64,000 bases of DNA from Primulina eburnea. Its lineage: Eukaryota; Streptophyta; Magnoliopsida; Lamiales; Gesneriaceae. The stretch spans positions 52,154,386 through 52,218,385 of the forward strand of contig NC_133103.1 in the NCBI RefSeq assembly GCF_022965805.1, in the 5' to 3' direction. The notes beneath the pieces are model-generated. The model made no database searches. It was not told the origin of the DNA and was given only the letters and a program-made list of their open reading frames with translations. Below are positions 34,744-45,912 of this stretch, one piece after another (the stretch's first letter is position 1; every line of letters begins with the position of its first letter). The translations under genes and the position numbers were made by a program.

Positions 34744-37632
34744 ACTGTAAAAGCCCGAAAATATTGCTTGAAACTTTGCGGAAAATTAAAATTTTCTTTT
34801 TAAAAGAACTTAAATGGCATCATTCATAAAATAAACTGATAAATCCAGTTCAAAGTTTAAAATAATAGCAGCGGAAGAAAATAAAGTTTTGCCAACAATA
34901 ACAATTTGAAAATTATCCAATGACTGATAAAAATTGTTTGCGGAATAAAATAACAACTGCTGCACTGAGGTCCTCGGGTGCCACTACTGCCAACCCAAGC
35001 TGACTCACTGGTCCCCGCCCTCGGCCCTGGCCTCATCAGTACCTACAACAATCAAGTCTAGTGAGCCTAAAGACTCAGCATGCATATATCGCAGGTAACG
35101 AGTAAAAACTGAAGTAAAATGTGCATGGGATAAAATATCATGTCATGAGACATGCTGAAAATAATCTGTACTGAGCAATTATAATACGTGCCTAACTGAA
35201 CTGAAAATCACAGTAAAAATATTTGCTCCTTGGAGCCCTGTACTGAAATAACTGGTAAAAATGTTCGGTTGAGATTATGTTTTACGCCTGTGGCCACTGC
35301 ACTAAGCTGAACTGATCGGTAACTGGCTACCGGGGAGTCTGAAACTGAACTGAGCTGGCCGGTCACTGGCGACCAGGTGGTACCAAACTGAACTGAGCGG
35401 TCACTGGCGATCGTATAAAATAATACTCCCACATAGTGAATGAACCACAAGCCATATCGCATAAATCTAAAAAATAATCATTTTCTATTTAATGCACGTA
35501 AAATAATTAACTGGCATAATGAAAATTCTTGTATATGTTACCAACTGGATTGGATCGTCCCCAGGCTCGCTGCAACCTAAATATGCCATGAAAATATGCA
35601 ATGGATTTTCTTGGGCAAACTTATGCAATTAAATTTTTGAAAATGCGACAGAAACGTCTAACGACCTCGTACTTTAATCATGACTTTGAACCAACCCGAA
35701 CCAACACTGAACCAACGTGACGTCATGATTAAAATACACTTAAAATTATGAATTTATGCTCCTAAAATTATGAGGGTCGAAACCTAGGTGAAATGGAGGC
35801 CAAAACAAGAAACGCTCTTTCGAGAGTCAATTTGACACATCGCACCGTAAATTCTCGTACGACCTCAAAAATGATCCGAATCACGAACGGTCAAAAACGT
35901 GACCTTTCTAACTCGATGAGACACTGTCCAGTCCAAGGCCATAGGCTAAAAGCCAACCAAGAACTCGAACGAGCCTTCGCACCGTCACAACAACTTGCTG
36001 TGAATTTCCAGCAGCTGCGCAATTACAAGACTTGCGTTGGTTTCGAGACTATCGGCCATTAGGGGCGTGAACCACCGACCAGAGACTCTTACCAACATTC
36101 CATGGAATGATTTGAACCATGGCTAAGGGCACAAGACCAGCCACAATTCGCACCACACCAGAAACGAGACTACACACCTAGCCGAGAAGGAAATTCTGCG
36201 CGCGTAGGGAGTTTGGCTTCGCTTGTTGTCTCCTGTCGTTCCAATGGCCATTTCATTGACCATGGCACGATCTAGACATCTAGGGCAAGGGTGTAAACCG
36301 TGGCTAAGGGCCCTAGGCCAAACAAGATTCACACCACGCCTCAACAAAACGAACACACTTGCTGTCAAAAACTGAAGGCCGAGAGGGGAGGGGCTGTTCT
36401 TGCAGTTTATTTTAAAACCGATGCACCACCGACCAAGCCACCAAAAGGGCGACTTAGTCACGTCTTAGACATGCTAGGGGAGTGATCTAACCATGGCTAT
36501 ATGCCTTGTGGCAGCCCAGATCAGATCCACCCCCTTGGCAGCCCAGAACAGAATTTTCGAAACTCAAATGACAAGAAAGAAAGCTGCTGTCATTTTCGAT
36601 TTCTATCATGCATGGGGCTTGTTTGAATGGACCATCATGGTCTTGAAACACCCTAGTATGTGTCTAGAAGTAGCCTAGTGAGCCTGGAGTCGAGCCATCC
36701 ATCTGAAACATCAAAACAAGAGCAAACCCGTGAAGCATGTAATGAAGGGCCGAAAAATCTGCATGTTGCATTTTTCTGAAAATCCTTGATGTATTTCGGT
36801 TTTTGCATATAAAGATGATCATGTGATGTTAAAAAAATAATGATAATATGACTTGATTGAGGTTTAGAAAAAGTATATACATGCCTGGTTTGTTTCGAAC
36901 GAAAAACGAATAAAACAACGACGACGCGACGCGGAGGAGTGGAATGTTTCTCTTGTTTCTTTCTACTCGATTTCTCACCCTTTTTTTTCTCTACTTCCTC
37001 ACGGTTTTTCCCTCTCTGAAAATGCTCTCAATTCTCTCAAATTTCGGTGGCTGAGATGGGGAGGAAGGCTAGGGAATATATGGGAAGATTGCAAGAAAGA
37101 GGGAGGAGAATAATCTTTCTATCCTAGTTTATTTGCTAGATAGGAAACAAGAATGATATCAAAGATTTTGAGGGGATATTGGGGTGCATAGGGTCGATCA
37201 TGGTGTCTAGGTACAAGGGAGGAATGGTGCTAAATTAATTATTTGATAGGGATTTAAAAGTTAGGAGAATATTTACCTAGAAACTTTTAAGGGAAGGATA
37301 ATTAAGAAATAGATTGCCAACTAATAAAATCTTTCAAATAAAAAGGGGGCCGATTTTCTCTTTGATAGCTAGACTAAGATAATGCTTATTAGTTAATTAA
37401 ATGGTGCTCCCAAAAATTAAAAGATTATCCTACTAATTAAATACAAAGAAAGGGGTTAAATGTGGAGAGTTGGCAAATGAATTATCTAGTCAATGAGGGT
37501 GGCAGAAAATTTCAATAAAATAGGAGAGAAAATATTATCTAGTTGATGAATTTCTAAACCTTTAAAGCCTTACTTATTCTTTAAATAATTTAGTGAACTA
37601 ACCCCTTAATTTAGGAACTTAAATAAATTATT

Positions 37633-39351
37633 ATTCTTGAAACAACCCGCTTAAATAAACATTTTAAAATATAAAATAACCTGACATCAGCGGAAGCATT
37701 TATCTTTAAAATAAAAATAATTATACTGTATATACATTACAAACATTATCTTACAATACATACCATACATAATCTCAAACATCTAATTCAAATACCAATA
37801 TTACATATAATAAAATACATGATATTTTTAAAAACTTTAAATGTTCATCACACCACAATAAAATCATTAACATATTCAAATAAAACTTTTCCAATACAGT
37901 AGCTATATGACTTCTTCCCCTTGGACAATCTGCTTCAAATCTTTTTATTACCTGCATCACATGACATTAACTGAAATGAGATAAAACTCAGTAAGTAGAG
38001 AACTTTACATAACAAATACATATTTATATGGCTTGGCTTGAAACATTGCAATGGCAATAAACATTGAATAATACCATCTTCAATGAACAATAATGATAAA
38101 ATCGATATAGATGGTATTTCATAACATGAATGAAAGGAAATGAAACAATAGCTCAATGATCTGTAATCTGTGAATGTTATCTCTGTTAATATATATAAAT
38201 ATATATCGGACTGTGAGAGATAACCTATGGATAGTATCTCTGTGATATATGAAAATATATACCAGACTGTGAGAGATACTCTTCATGTGATTGGCCAATG
38301 ACATGCATGAATTACTATCATTCCTTGAATTATAGCATATGAAATTCATTGGGACAATTGAACAAACACTTGATAGGCACAATATCTTGCTAGCTTCTTT
38401 ATCAATGAAATCAATGAAATTCTTGGATCAATGAATATATATCAACAAATATGACAATAACATGTCCATGAAAGAAGCTAGACATCAATAAAAATGGCTT
38501 GGATACATATATATCATGTGAGCACAAGAAATAGCCCCTACTTACAACCCAATCAACATTTGGTGGCAAAGACGACCTCAAAAGAATCCCTACAACAATA
38601 AACACCATAAAATCTATGAATTAACACCATATATACATAGATCTATAAAGTCAACGCAAACCTTCAACCCAACAATTCCTTGTAAAACCAAAGAATAACT
38701 AAGATCTTACCTTGTAGCTTGCACCTAGACTTAGGAGATGCTAAGATTTCCTCAAAAATCCTTGAACTTGGTTGAAGATTTGGAAGAGAAAATTTTGGGG
38801 AAGAAGATGAGAAAGAAACGTATGAGAGAGAAGAAGAAAGGAAGAAATGAAGATGGATCTCAACAAAATGCAATATAAATTCCTTCCCAACCTTAAAAGT
38901 GTGTTTTGAAAATGCACTTTCCGTATAAAAATCGAACGAAACGCACCCGCACTCGTATGGGCAGCGCTGGAGCAGCGCTGCTTCCGCACAGGCAGCGCAC
39001 CCGCGCTGCACATGGCAGCGCGGGTGCGGCCTGCTGCCGCACAGGCAGCGCCCCTGCGCTGCCAATGCTGCCTGGCCGAGGTGCGCTGCCAATGGCAGCG
39101 CAGGTGCGGCGCTGCTGCACCCGAGCGCTACTCCTCCGACACGAACTCCTAAAAACGCCTTTACTTGACTTATTATCCAACCTTTTCTTATTCCACTCAA
39201 TTCTTATGGATTATAACAACCAAACTCCTTCTAAAATCAAGCATAAAATCATCTCCCAAAACTTGACCATATCAATTTATGAATATCCCATAACCATAAC
39301 ACATGAAATCATTGATCATAGCAAAATAAAAACTTTGGATATTCCAATTCT
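37633..39351 (-). mobile_element. Solo LTR (1709 bp) inside the gypsy-2 5' LTR
   Basis: 37638-39346 starts TGAAACAACCC and ends ATATTCCA, bounded by 5-bp duplications ATTCT (37633-37637, 39347-39351). The sister LTR reads TTATTATTCTACTCAG without interruption. No internal region, primer site or purine tract, so it is a solo LTR from LTR-LTR recombination. Sense inferred as minus from a weak TGAG...CTCA hairpin at 37977-37990. Confidence 0.9.
38939..39135. repeat. GC-rich GGCAGCGC minisatellite in the solo LTR
   Basis: Variants of GGCAGCGCNNNTGCG alternate with their inverted forms, a sharp GC island in AT-rich DNA. It opens long frames on both strands (38664-39200, 38906-39400) that are compositional artefacts. 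Confidence 0.85.
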
Positions 39352-39653
39352 ACTCAGCTCAAATAACTTAAATAATTCCTTAAACTTCTTTTTAACTTAA
39401 ATTAACTTACTTGCTAGCTAAATAAAATCCTGGATATATTTTCTGAAATCTTTAATTTATCTCTAAACTCCAACTTCGGTCCGGCCTCACAGAAATAACT
39501 GAAATGCTAAAAAATCAAACTACTGAACTGAAATAATAAAATAACTAACTTCAAAGAAATGCATTTAAAATAATCATGCAATGAAGTCAATTAAATTTTT
39601 AAAAGTCTAGAATTATGCATGGCTTATACGTAGACTGATTTACGGGTTCTACA

Positions 39654-39745
39654 ATTTAACTCCATCAAAATGAAATCTATTGCTGCATTAAAAACATCAA
39701 AGTGGTAATGATGTTCTATTGATGTTCCATTTTGAAATAGTTCAA
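39654..39745 (-). pseudogene. hAT transposase fragment, part 1 (upstream of the gypsy-2 insertion)
   Basis: Read on the minus strand, about 29 codons run from after a TAA near 39744 into the target duplication, including HHYHFDVFNAAIDFILMEL. They join in frame with N-T-R-F-N-E-S at 26599 when gypsy-2 and one ATTTA are ignored. The order matches MYM-type hAT proteins, where this segment directly precedes the dimerisation domain. Confidence 0.85.
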
Positions 39746-40075
39746 GTTATAATCTTAAACAAGAATAAAATAATTATTAAACAAATAAACAAGTAATAGT
39801 CAATCAACAACTCAACAACAAACAATCAAGAAACCACAAATCATGCACAGAGAAGCTATAAAAAACAAAATAAAAAATGTATATCCGATTCTTACCTGGA
39901 TTGTTGCCTTGCCGATGAGCAATTCGATTTCTTCGGGAGTCCGCAATTCTATTCTGTCGCTAAAGGGCTTGGGACTTGGGAGAGAAAATGTGGGGCGGAT
40001 AAGAGGATATGGGATGAATTTGGTCTCATCCTTGTAAATGGACGGGACATGATTGGACTAAGACATTGATGTACG
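39746..40075. other. 5' part of the hAT element, no coding region supported
   Basis: On the minus strand a CCAG|GTAAGAAT donor-like site (near 39893) follows about 150 bp of mixed sequence, which may be a leader exon of the ancestral transposase gene. A 64-codon plus-strand frame here has no support. Confidence 0.4.
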
Positions 40076-40240
40076 ACGGTTTTTGAAACAACCGTCGCTA
40101 TTAGCAACGGTTTTTAAAAAAACAGTCGCTAATAGCGACTATTTGAATTAAAACCGTCGCCGATCCACATCGGCGACGGTTTTAGTAAAACCGTCGCAAA
40201 TATTAGCGACGGTTGCTGAAAAACCGTTGCTAAAAAAAAA
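40076..40240. repeat. ACCGTCGC / GCGACGGT subterminal array of the hAT element
   Basis: Around ten direct and inverted copies of AACCGTCGC in 165 bp near the right end. The same motif fills 16435-16580. Confidence 0.85.
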
Positions 40241-40288
40241 GTGGGCTGGGCTACAGCCTTGTACAACCCTAGATTAAATCCGTCTCTG

Positions 40289-40822
40289 CTTACAACGTGA
40301 GATTGTAATCGTTATATGACCTCGACCCTTAGAGGAATAAAAATTATAGACTAATATCAGTAAACCACATAGAGAAGAGGAATCTCAGTGCATGGTCAAT
40401 GTTATGCATGAGTTATGAATTATGTATGAAATCAAGTGATTTTCGAAATTTATTCATGTTATTATATTGTGCTCGATTCGCCCTCCACTTGCTGAGTATT
40501 TCCCAAAATGCTCAGCCCCTTACAATCTTTTCTTAGATAAACCCGAGGAAGAAGACTCAGACTAGTTTTGGGGCTGGTGAACTTTCAAGTTTTTAGTTTA
40601 AGTTTATTAACTTTCAGTTGTAACGCTTCCACATTAGATTATATCTTTTTTTTTTGGGTTATTGAGTTGTAAAGACAATGTTATTTCTATTTGAAATTAT
40701 GATATAAATTGGTTTTGGTTTGTATTGTGCTACGAGGCTGGTTGTTTTTTATTGTGTGATTGTTAAACAATGCTGGTGCCAACCCTGAATTTTGGGACAT
40801 GGCATTTATGTGGTATCAGAGC
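40289..40822 (+). repeat. LTR 3' part plus primer-binding site
   Basis: Continuation of 25196-25998. Hairpin TGAGTATTT...AAAATGCTCA at 40493-40514, LTR end about 40799, then TGGTATCAGAGC (40811-40822). A short internal stretch follows and then ELIP-flank sequence, so the rest of this retroelement is missing. Confidence 0.8.
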
Positions 40823-40928
40823 TGTCAGGTTCATAATCTGGTTGGTAAAATGAAAAATTTTACAAAAAAAAAAATCGGTGGAATTTTTGGTAAAGGCCGA
40901 TGCTACCCCCTCGAAACGGTCCAACGAA

Positions 40929-41646
40929 ATTTATTGGATGGGCCAACATGAATCTACGCACATCACATATATATCTCACTATTAGATGGTCTAGTATAAA
41001 TATATAAACACATAGTGGATGGGCTAGCTCAGGTCGAATATATTCGAATTCTGCTAAAATTGAATATATTCGAGTTGAGCTCAATTCGTAGTTCGAAATT
41101 TTTAATTTTTTGGTTCGCGTTCGAATTCAGATGAAATCTTTGAACCTATAAGCGAGCTATTCGAACTACTATTTGGACAGTAAGTTTCGAGAACGAAAGT
41201 TTGAAAGACACGGAATGTCTGAAAGACTTGAAATGTATATATATTTAATATATAATTATATTAGAAATATATTAAGACCTGCGAGCGGCTCGTGAACTAT
41301 CGAACAAATATAAAACAACTAAGTAGATAAAAATATCATTTTCCCATCTAATCGATATATCCGAAAATTTTTTGACACTTTGGCGAAAAATAGACTCAAA
41401 ATAAAAAAGCGTCACATAACATAACCTATTTCAAAATCCTCATATCGACCTTTGGATCTCAACATCCTCATTTTAATTTAGACACTATTATTTAATATTA
41501 TGTTATTATAGAGAAAGACGAATAACTACATAAAGTGAATTTTGTGTGAAATACCGGCCCAACTTCAATCTTATAGCCGTACACATCCTGGAAAGAAACA
41601 TGTGCGGTGCCTATGAGTCCATATTCATACGTTGATGTATGAATAT
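40929..41646 (+). pseudogene. Truncated ELIP upstream region (unit B)
   Basis: Colinear with the ELIP2 upstream flank (19030-19500, then 20330-20431 and 21261-21475). It includes GCCGTACACATCCTG and GTGCGGTGCCTATGAGTCC and stops at CATACGTTGATGT, before the ACGTG and TATA boxes. No ELIP coding sequence follows; C48-protease transposon sequence does. Confidence 0.85.
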
Positions 41647-43595
41647 GTGTGATGAAGTACATGAAAGAAATAGTTGAATCTGAAAATCCACAGTTGGAGA
41701 AGATGGTAAGTTTCTTCTTTATTATATGCTCTGGTTTATTATTGAGATAAACTGCTGCCATTGAGATATGTGCACATGAAATCTATATAATTATTAATTC
41801 TGGAATTTGTGCTATTGGAATTATTGGTTGAGATAATTTGTTTCCGTTGGGATATATATGCATATGGTAATATTTATTTTATGATAATTGATATGTTGTT
41901 TTTCCCTTTATTTTATTGTATATGATGTGCTTAGTTTTGCTGTTTATATGAATATGATTTGGTCTTTATTGTGACAGTGGTGTGTATGATTAATTAGTGT
42001 GATCGGGTCTATTGATTGGGGTTAAGGAATTGTTTCATATTGCTGAAACGTGAGCAAAAATAAGTTCACAAAATTTGTCATTTTAGATATTAACTCTTGA
42101 TTTTTTACATTTAAATGCTTTACCTATTGCTTTCTCCTCTTTCACCTTTTGACTTCTCCTTGTAAGAATTTTCACATGTAAACGACACAGTCCTCTAAAT
42201 ATGGCATAACCATTTGTAGAACATTTAAATCTTCATTGTTGTAAAACTTTTTTCATTTGTACACTACTTAAATTTTGATTTTATTGTCCTTATATTTTAC
42301 TCTGAATCTTATCAACTATAAATAGCTTAAATTCAAACCCGAAGATTTCTGCTAGGTACCCTCTAGATCGGAGAAGAAACAATAAATTCTTGTGGGTTTG
42401 TGGATATTGTCATTTTTTTGGATGAATGATCTTATTAATCTAATGCAACTTGTACTTTTTATAACATTTCAGTTTGCAAGATCAATCAAGAAACAATATT
42501 ACAACCAATCTCAATATGATGAAGTTAGAAGTGAATGGATCAAATTCGTCTACTCTTATGTAGGTGCTTAAATGCATCGTGTGCGTTGGGATAAATATTT
42601 GGTTTGTCATTATGCATGTTAGGATATACTTGTGAATATAAACATTTGGTCACGTGGATATATTTTTGGGTTATACTTGTGAATTTGTGGATATATACTT
42701 GTGAATTGATAGATATACTTGTGGATTCGTGGATTTTCATCGTTTTTAGATGGATAATTTATGAATCAAATGAATGTATTTAAGTTATATATATGTGTGT
42801 GTATTTATATAGTGATATTATTGTATATTATTTAAATTATTTTGATAATGTGAAAAATATATATGTTTTTACTTCACTACTTTATTAAATTAGTGTGGTG
42901 GTGATCAAGAATTACTTCGTTAAATTAAAATTGTGTTGCAATAAAATATGATTATTTACTTCAACACTAAACTAAATGAAGAAGTAATAAAAAACAAAAT
43001 AATTTGTCATATTAAAATTGTGTCGAAGTTAAAGAAAAAATTTAATTCATCACATCTCAATAATTGTGAAGTAATTGTTCTTTATTAATTACTTCACTAT
43101 AATACAAAAACTAGAATATTTTAAATCAACTACTTTGTCAATAAATGTAAATTGTGAAGTAACAAATACCAAATATTTCAACAAATAACAATTATGGCGA
43201 AGTTATAGAATATATTTATTTCATCATAATTCCATAACAACGAAGTCGTTCGCATCAATTACTTCACCAACATACAAAGCCTTTGAAGTTATACAAAACA
43301 TTTACTTCGTCAATCAATGTAAAATATGAAGTTGTATATAAGCTATTACTGTAATACTTTACGAAATCGATGAAGTAAAAGACGTTGTTTTACTTCGACA
43401 TTAGTCTAATTCCGGACCGGTTTTCCCTCATTGAACCGACCAAAGACTTTGCTAATTTCTTGAATACGAATTCGGTTAGAATGCAAAGTAAACTGATACC
43501 CGATTACTTTACATTCGTCTACTTCTACTTCTACAATTATCTACCTACGATTTCATTGGATATGCGAAGTAAATTAAGGAAATTCTACACTAGTG
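41647..43595 (+). mobile_element. Right half of a CACTA-type element with Ulp1/C48 protease tail exons
   Basis: Exon 41649-41706 reads VMKYMKEIVESENPQLEKM up to a GTAAGT donor. After an intron, exon 42473-42571 reads FARSIKKQYYNQSQYDEVRS... and W-I-K-F-V-Y-S-Y-V-G-A, then TAA. This is the C-terminal end of the Ulp1-like cysteine protease carried by some plant DNA transposons. A degenerate ATATACTTGTGGA array follows (42610-42740), then dense TTACTTCG/CGAAGTAA motifs (42870-43570) and the end TTCTACACTAGTG (to 43595). The left half and transposase are missing. Confidence 0.75.
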
Positions 43596-44183
43596 ATCAG
43601 ACAAGGACATACACAATACTGAAATTTAATACAATACTATTTAATCCCTAAAGTTAAATTTGTAATTATCTTTCTTTAGGCCTCAAATCTTCTGCACCAT
43701 TTCACGCACCACATTATTCTACATTCCTTTTTATTGATGATCATGGGCCACAAATCTTACAATCTTAGCAAGTCAATTGTTTCCTTAATCCTTATATGTA
43801 ACAACGAATGTAGGATTTTTCATTAAATCAACACACAAAATAATTAGTTGATGCCACCAAAAAATAGCACCCATTTTTTATAAAACCAAATCGAACTGCT
43901 CAAAAAATATTTCCGTGTATCAAAGAAAAATGGTGAGATGAAATGAGTTTCACTTCGGATGCTTTGAAAACCATCAACACTAGTGAAACCTATAATTAAT
44001 TGAGAAAATAATATATTTGCAAAAAGTTGACACTTTGCGAATAATAGACTCAAAATAAAAACGCCTCACATAACATAACCTATTTCAAAATCCTCACAAC
44101 GACCTTTGGATCTTAACATCCTCATTTAAATTTTGACACCATTATTTTGTAATGTTATTACAGAGAAAGGTTACATAAAGTTT
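43596..44183 (+). other. ELIP3 distal upstream flank
   Basis: 43596-43675 and 44020-44183 match the ELIP2 and other unit flanks with visible divergence. About 43680-44015 is unlike the others and replaces their sequence. No gene. Confidence 0.65.
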
Positions 44184-44331
44184 GAATTTTGTGTGAAATA
44201 GTTATTAATTACTACATAATTTCATACACCGACCCAACTAGAATTTTATAGCCGTACACATGCTGAAAAGAAACCTGTGCGGTGCCTATGAGTCCATATT
44301 CATACGATGTTGTGCGAATAATAGCGGATTT

Positions 44332-44395
44332 ACGTGGAACAAGAAATACCCACAATTTCTCTGGCCAAAAAGCTCCGATATTACATCTATAAATA
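44332..44395 (+). promoter_or_regulatory. ELIP3 core promoter: ACGTG box and TATA box
   Basis: ACGTGG at 44332-44337 and TATAAATA at 44388-44395, identical to ELIP2. The only proximal difference from ELIP2 that I found is C to G at 44262 (21429 in ELIP2). Confidence 0.6.
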
Positions 44396-44505
44396 AACCC
44401 ACATTCCCAACACACTCCCACATTCAAACTAAATACGACTTTTGTTCCAATACAACTTATTTTGATAGAAAAATTCTGAGTTTTCTTTCACACAAAATAC
44501 ACAAT

Positions 44506-45318
44506 ATGGCAGCTGCAGCAACAGGGATGCAAATGATCTGTGGAGCTGGTTTTAATTCAAGAACCGTTGGTTTGAACCAGTTTGTACCTTTGAAGAGTGC
44601 GTCACTTTTTAAGAGGGATTTGAAGTTCAAAATTCGAAGCATGACTGAGGTATATATATAATGTGAAACTATTTTATGATGTACACTTTTTTAAGTAAAT
44701 AATATACATTAATTAATACGAGGGTTATCTTCCTTCTTGATTAAAATACTATTGGAGTTCTTGATTTAACAGGATGGTGATGATGTTGCTGGGGAGAAAG
44801 AAAAAGCAGCAGTTCCAATTCCTCCTAAGTTGTTTTCAACACCTCCTCCACCGCCGCAACCTGAGGTTAATTCAAATCCAGACAATATTTCTTGTTGTTA
44901 CAATTAATACGATACATAATACATTAAAAATTATTCATATATTCACATGTGAGCTCAATCTACGTGAATGCAGCAAAGCACCAAGATAACAAACATAATG
45001 GCCTTTGACGGGCCTGGCCCGGAGAGGATCAACGGGCGTCTAGCCATGATCGGATTCGTGTCAGCCATTGCAGTAGAATTAACCAGAGGACAGGATATCT
45101 TTTCCCAAATACAAAACGGAGGGATCCCGTGGTTTCTCGGGACAACTGTTTTGCTATCCGTGGCATCACTTGTGCCGTTGTTTAAAGGTGTGAGCGCGGA
45201 TTCGAAATCGCGGGGATTGATGACATCTGATGCAGAGCTTTGGAATGGAAGGCTTGCAATGGTAGGATTGATAGCTTTGGCTTACACGGAGTATGTCAAG
45301 GGTGGGACTCTTGTATGA
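44506..45318 (+). CDS. ELIP: Early light-induced protein, chloroplast (ELIP3 of this array)
   Basis: Exons 44506-44649, 44773-44865 and 44974-45318, phase 0, encoding the same 193 residues as ELIP2: transit-like N-terminus, Pro-rich linker, three helices and both NGRLAM chlorophyll-binding motifs. Introns are also identical. A longer frame begins at 44260 but it runs through the promoter and TATA box, so the ATG at 44506 is used. The near-identical block spans 44184-45425 and then stops sharply, while the homologous flanks on both sides differ from ELIP2. The 3' flank instead matches the orphan fragment at 24232. Expression control should equal ELIP2 through the proximal promoter, but distal upstream sequence differs. 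Confidence 0.95.
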
Positions 45319-45425
45319 ATGTTTTGCGTATGATGGTGTTAATATCATGTGGTGTGTAGAATGTAAACAATTATGTATATTTGAATAATATAAGTGAAGA
45401 TGTTTGATTAAATAATTTACGGTTC

Positions 45426-45912
45426 CTTTTTTTAAAACTTTTGAACAGTAACTACTAAATTTTTAATTATTTACTTAGAAATTTTGTTTCAGAATCAATT
45501 TTAGATTCCTTAAAAATCGTCAATTAATCGTACATATACTTTTCGGACAATTATATTTTTGATCTTATAACTTGTATATTTTCATTTTTTTTATTATTTA
45601 TTCGGTTATTTTTCATTTTAAGTCAACTAATTATTTGTACGATGATGATGATTATTATTATTATTATTATTTTAGTTTGTTTTCACCGAGTTGCTAACAT
45701 TGGTCGGAAAAATGATGAAGTAAATGACACTAGAAAATAATGATGTTATGCTGAAAGACGGTAACTTGATACAGAACATTGTTGACATTTGGGATGCCTA
45801 GTCGTTACTTTGGTGGAAAAAAACTAAAGATGAAAAATTGATAGACAAAAAGACTCGAAACGAAAATATATATGCCAGTTTATTAAAATATAATTTCTCT
45901 TGTACATTCGGA
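45426..45912. repeat. Single ~430-bp unit downstream of ELIP3
   Basis: Nearly identical to 24241-24762, including the GAT/TTA-rich run; only one unit here versus two in the other arrays. Confidence 0.8.

Larger units (their letters stand above)
26602..39653 (-). mobile_element. gypsy-2: degenerate Ty3/gypsy chromovirus inserted in the hAT gene fragment
   Basis: LTRs at 26602-29795 (3' LTR in element sense) and 34746-39653 (5' LTR, holding a solo LTR). With the inserted LTR and its duplication removed both are 3194 bp. Perfect target duplications ATTTA lie at 26597-26601 and 39654-39658. The initiator-Met primer site and purine tract are in the expected places for minus orientation. Coding is damaged: an in-frame TAG in gag, a frame change around the zinc knuckle, an interruption before the protease site and a one-base frameshift at the start of RT. 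Confidence 0.95.
34746..39653 (-). repeat. gypsy-2 5' LTR, interrupted by a solo LTR
   Basis: Matches the 3' LTR from 34746 to 37637 and from 39352 to 39653. Hairpin copy at 35062-35077. The frames at 35208-36678 repeat those of the other LTR and are not genes. Confidence 0.95.
25991..40296. mobile_element. hAT element carrying nested gypsy-2 and a solo LTR
   Basis: Element 25999-40288, termini CAGGGATGGATCCA / CAGAGACGGATTTA (inverted), 8-bp target duplication CTTACACC (25991-25998) versus CTTACAAC (40289-40296, one mismatch). The paralogous LTR at about 46718-46731 reads straight through CTTACACC-GTGAGATTGTAA, an empty site. Without gypsy-2 the element is about 1.2 kb and keeps only a 3' piece of its transposase, so it is non-autonomous. 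A run of 16 G lies near the left end (26025-26040). The right subterminal zone is full of ACCGTCGC motifs. Confidence 0.92.

Noticed and set aside
38664..39400. Ala/Arg/Cys-rich frames of 178 and 164 codons on both strands
   Set aside because: They arise from the GC-rich GGCAGCGC minisatellite in a solo LTR; no domain, and frames are open on both strands.
44260..44661. 133-codon frame suggesting a longer ELIP3 N-terminus
   Set aside because: It starts upstream of the TATA box and runs through the promoter; the ATG at 44506 is shared by all three ELIPs.
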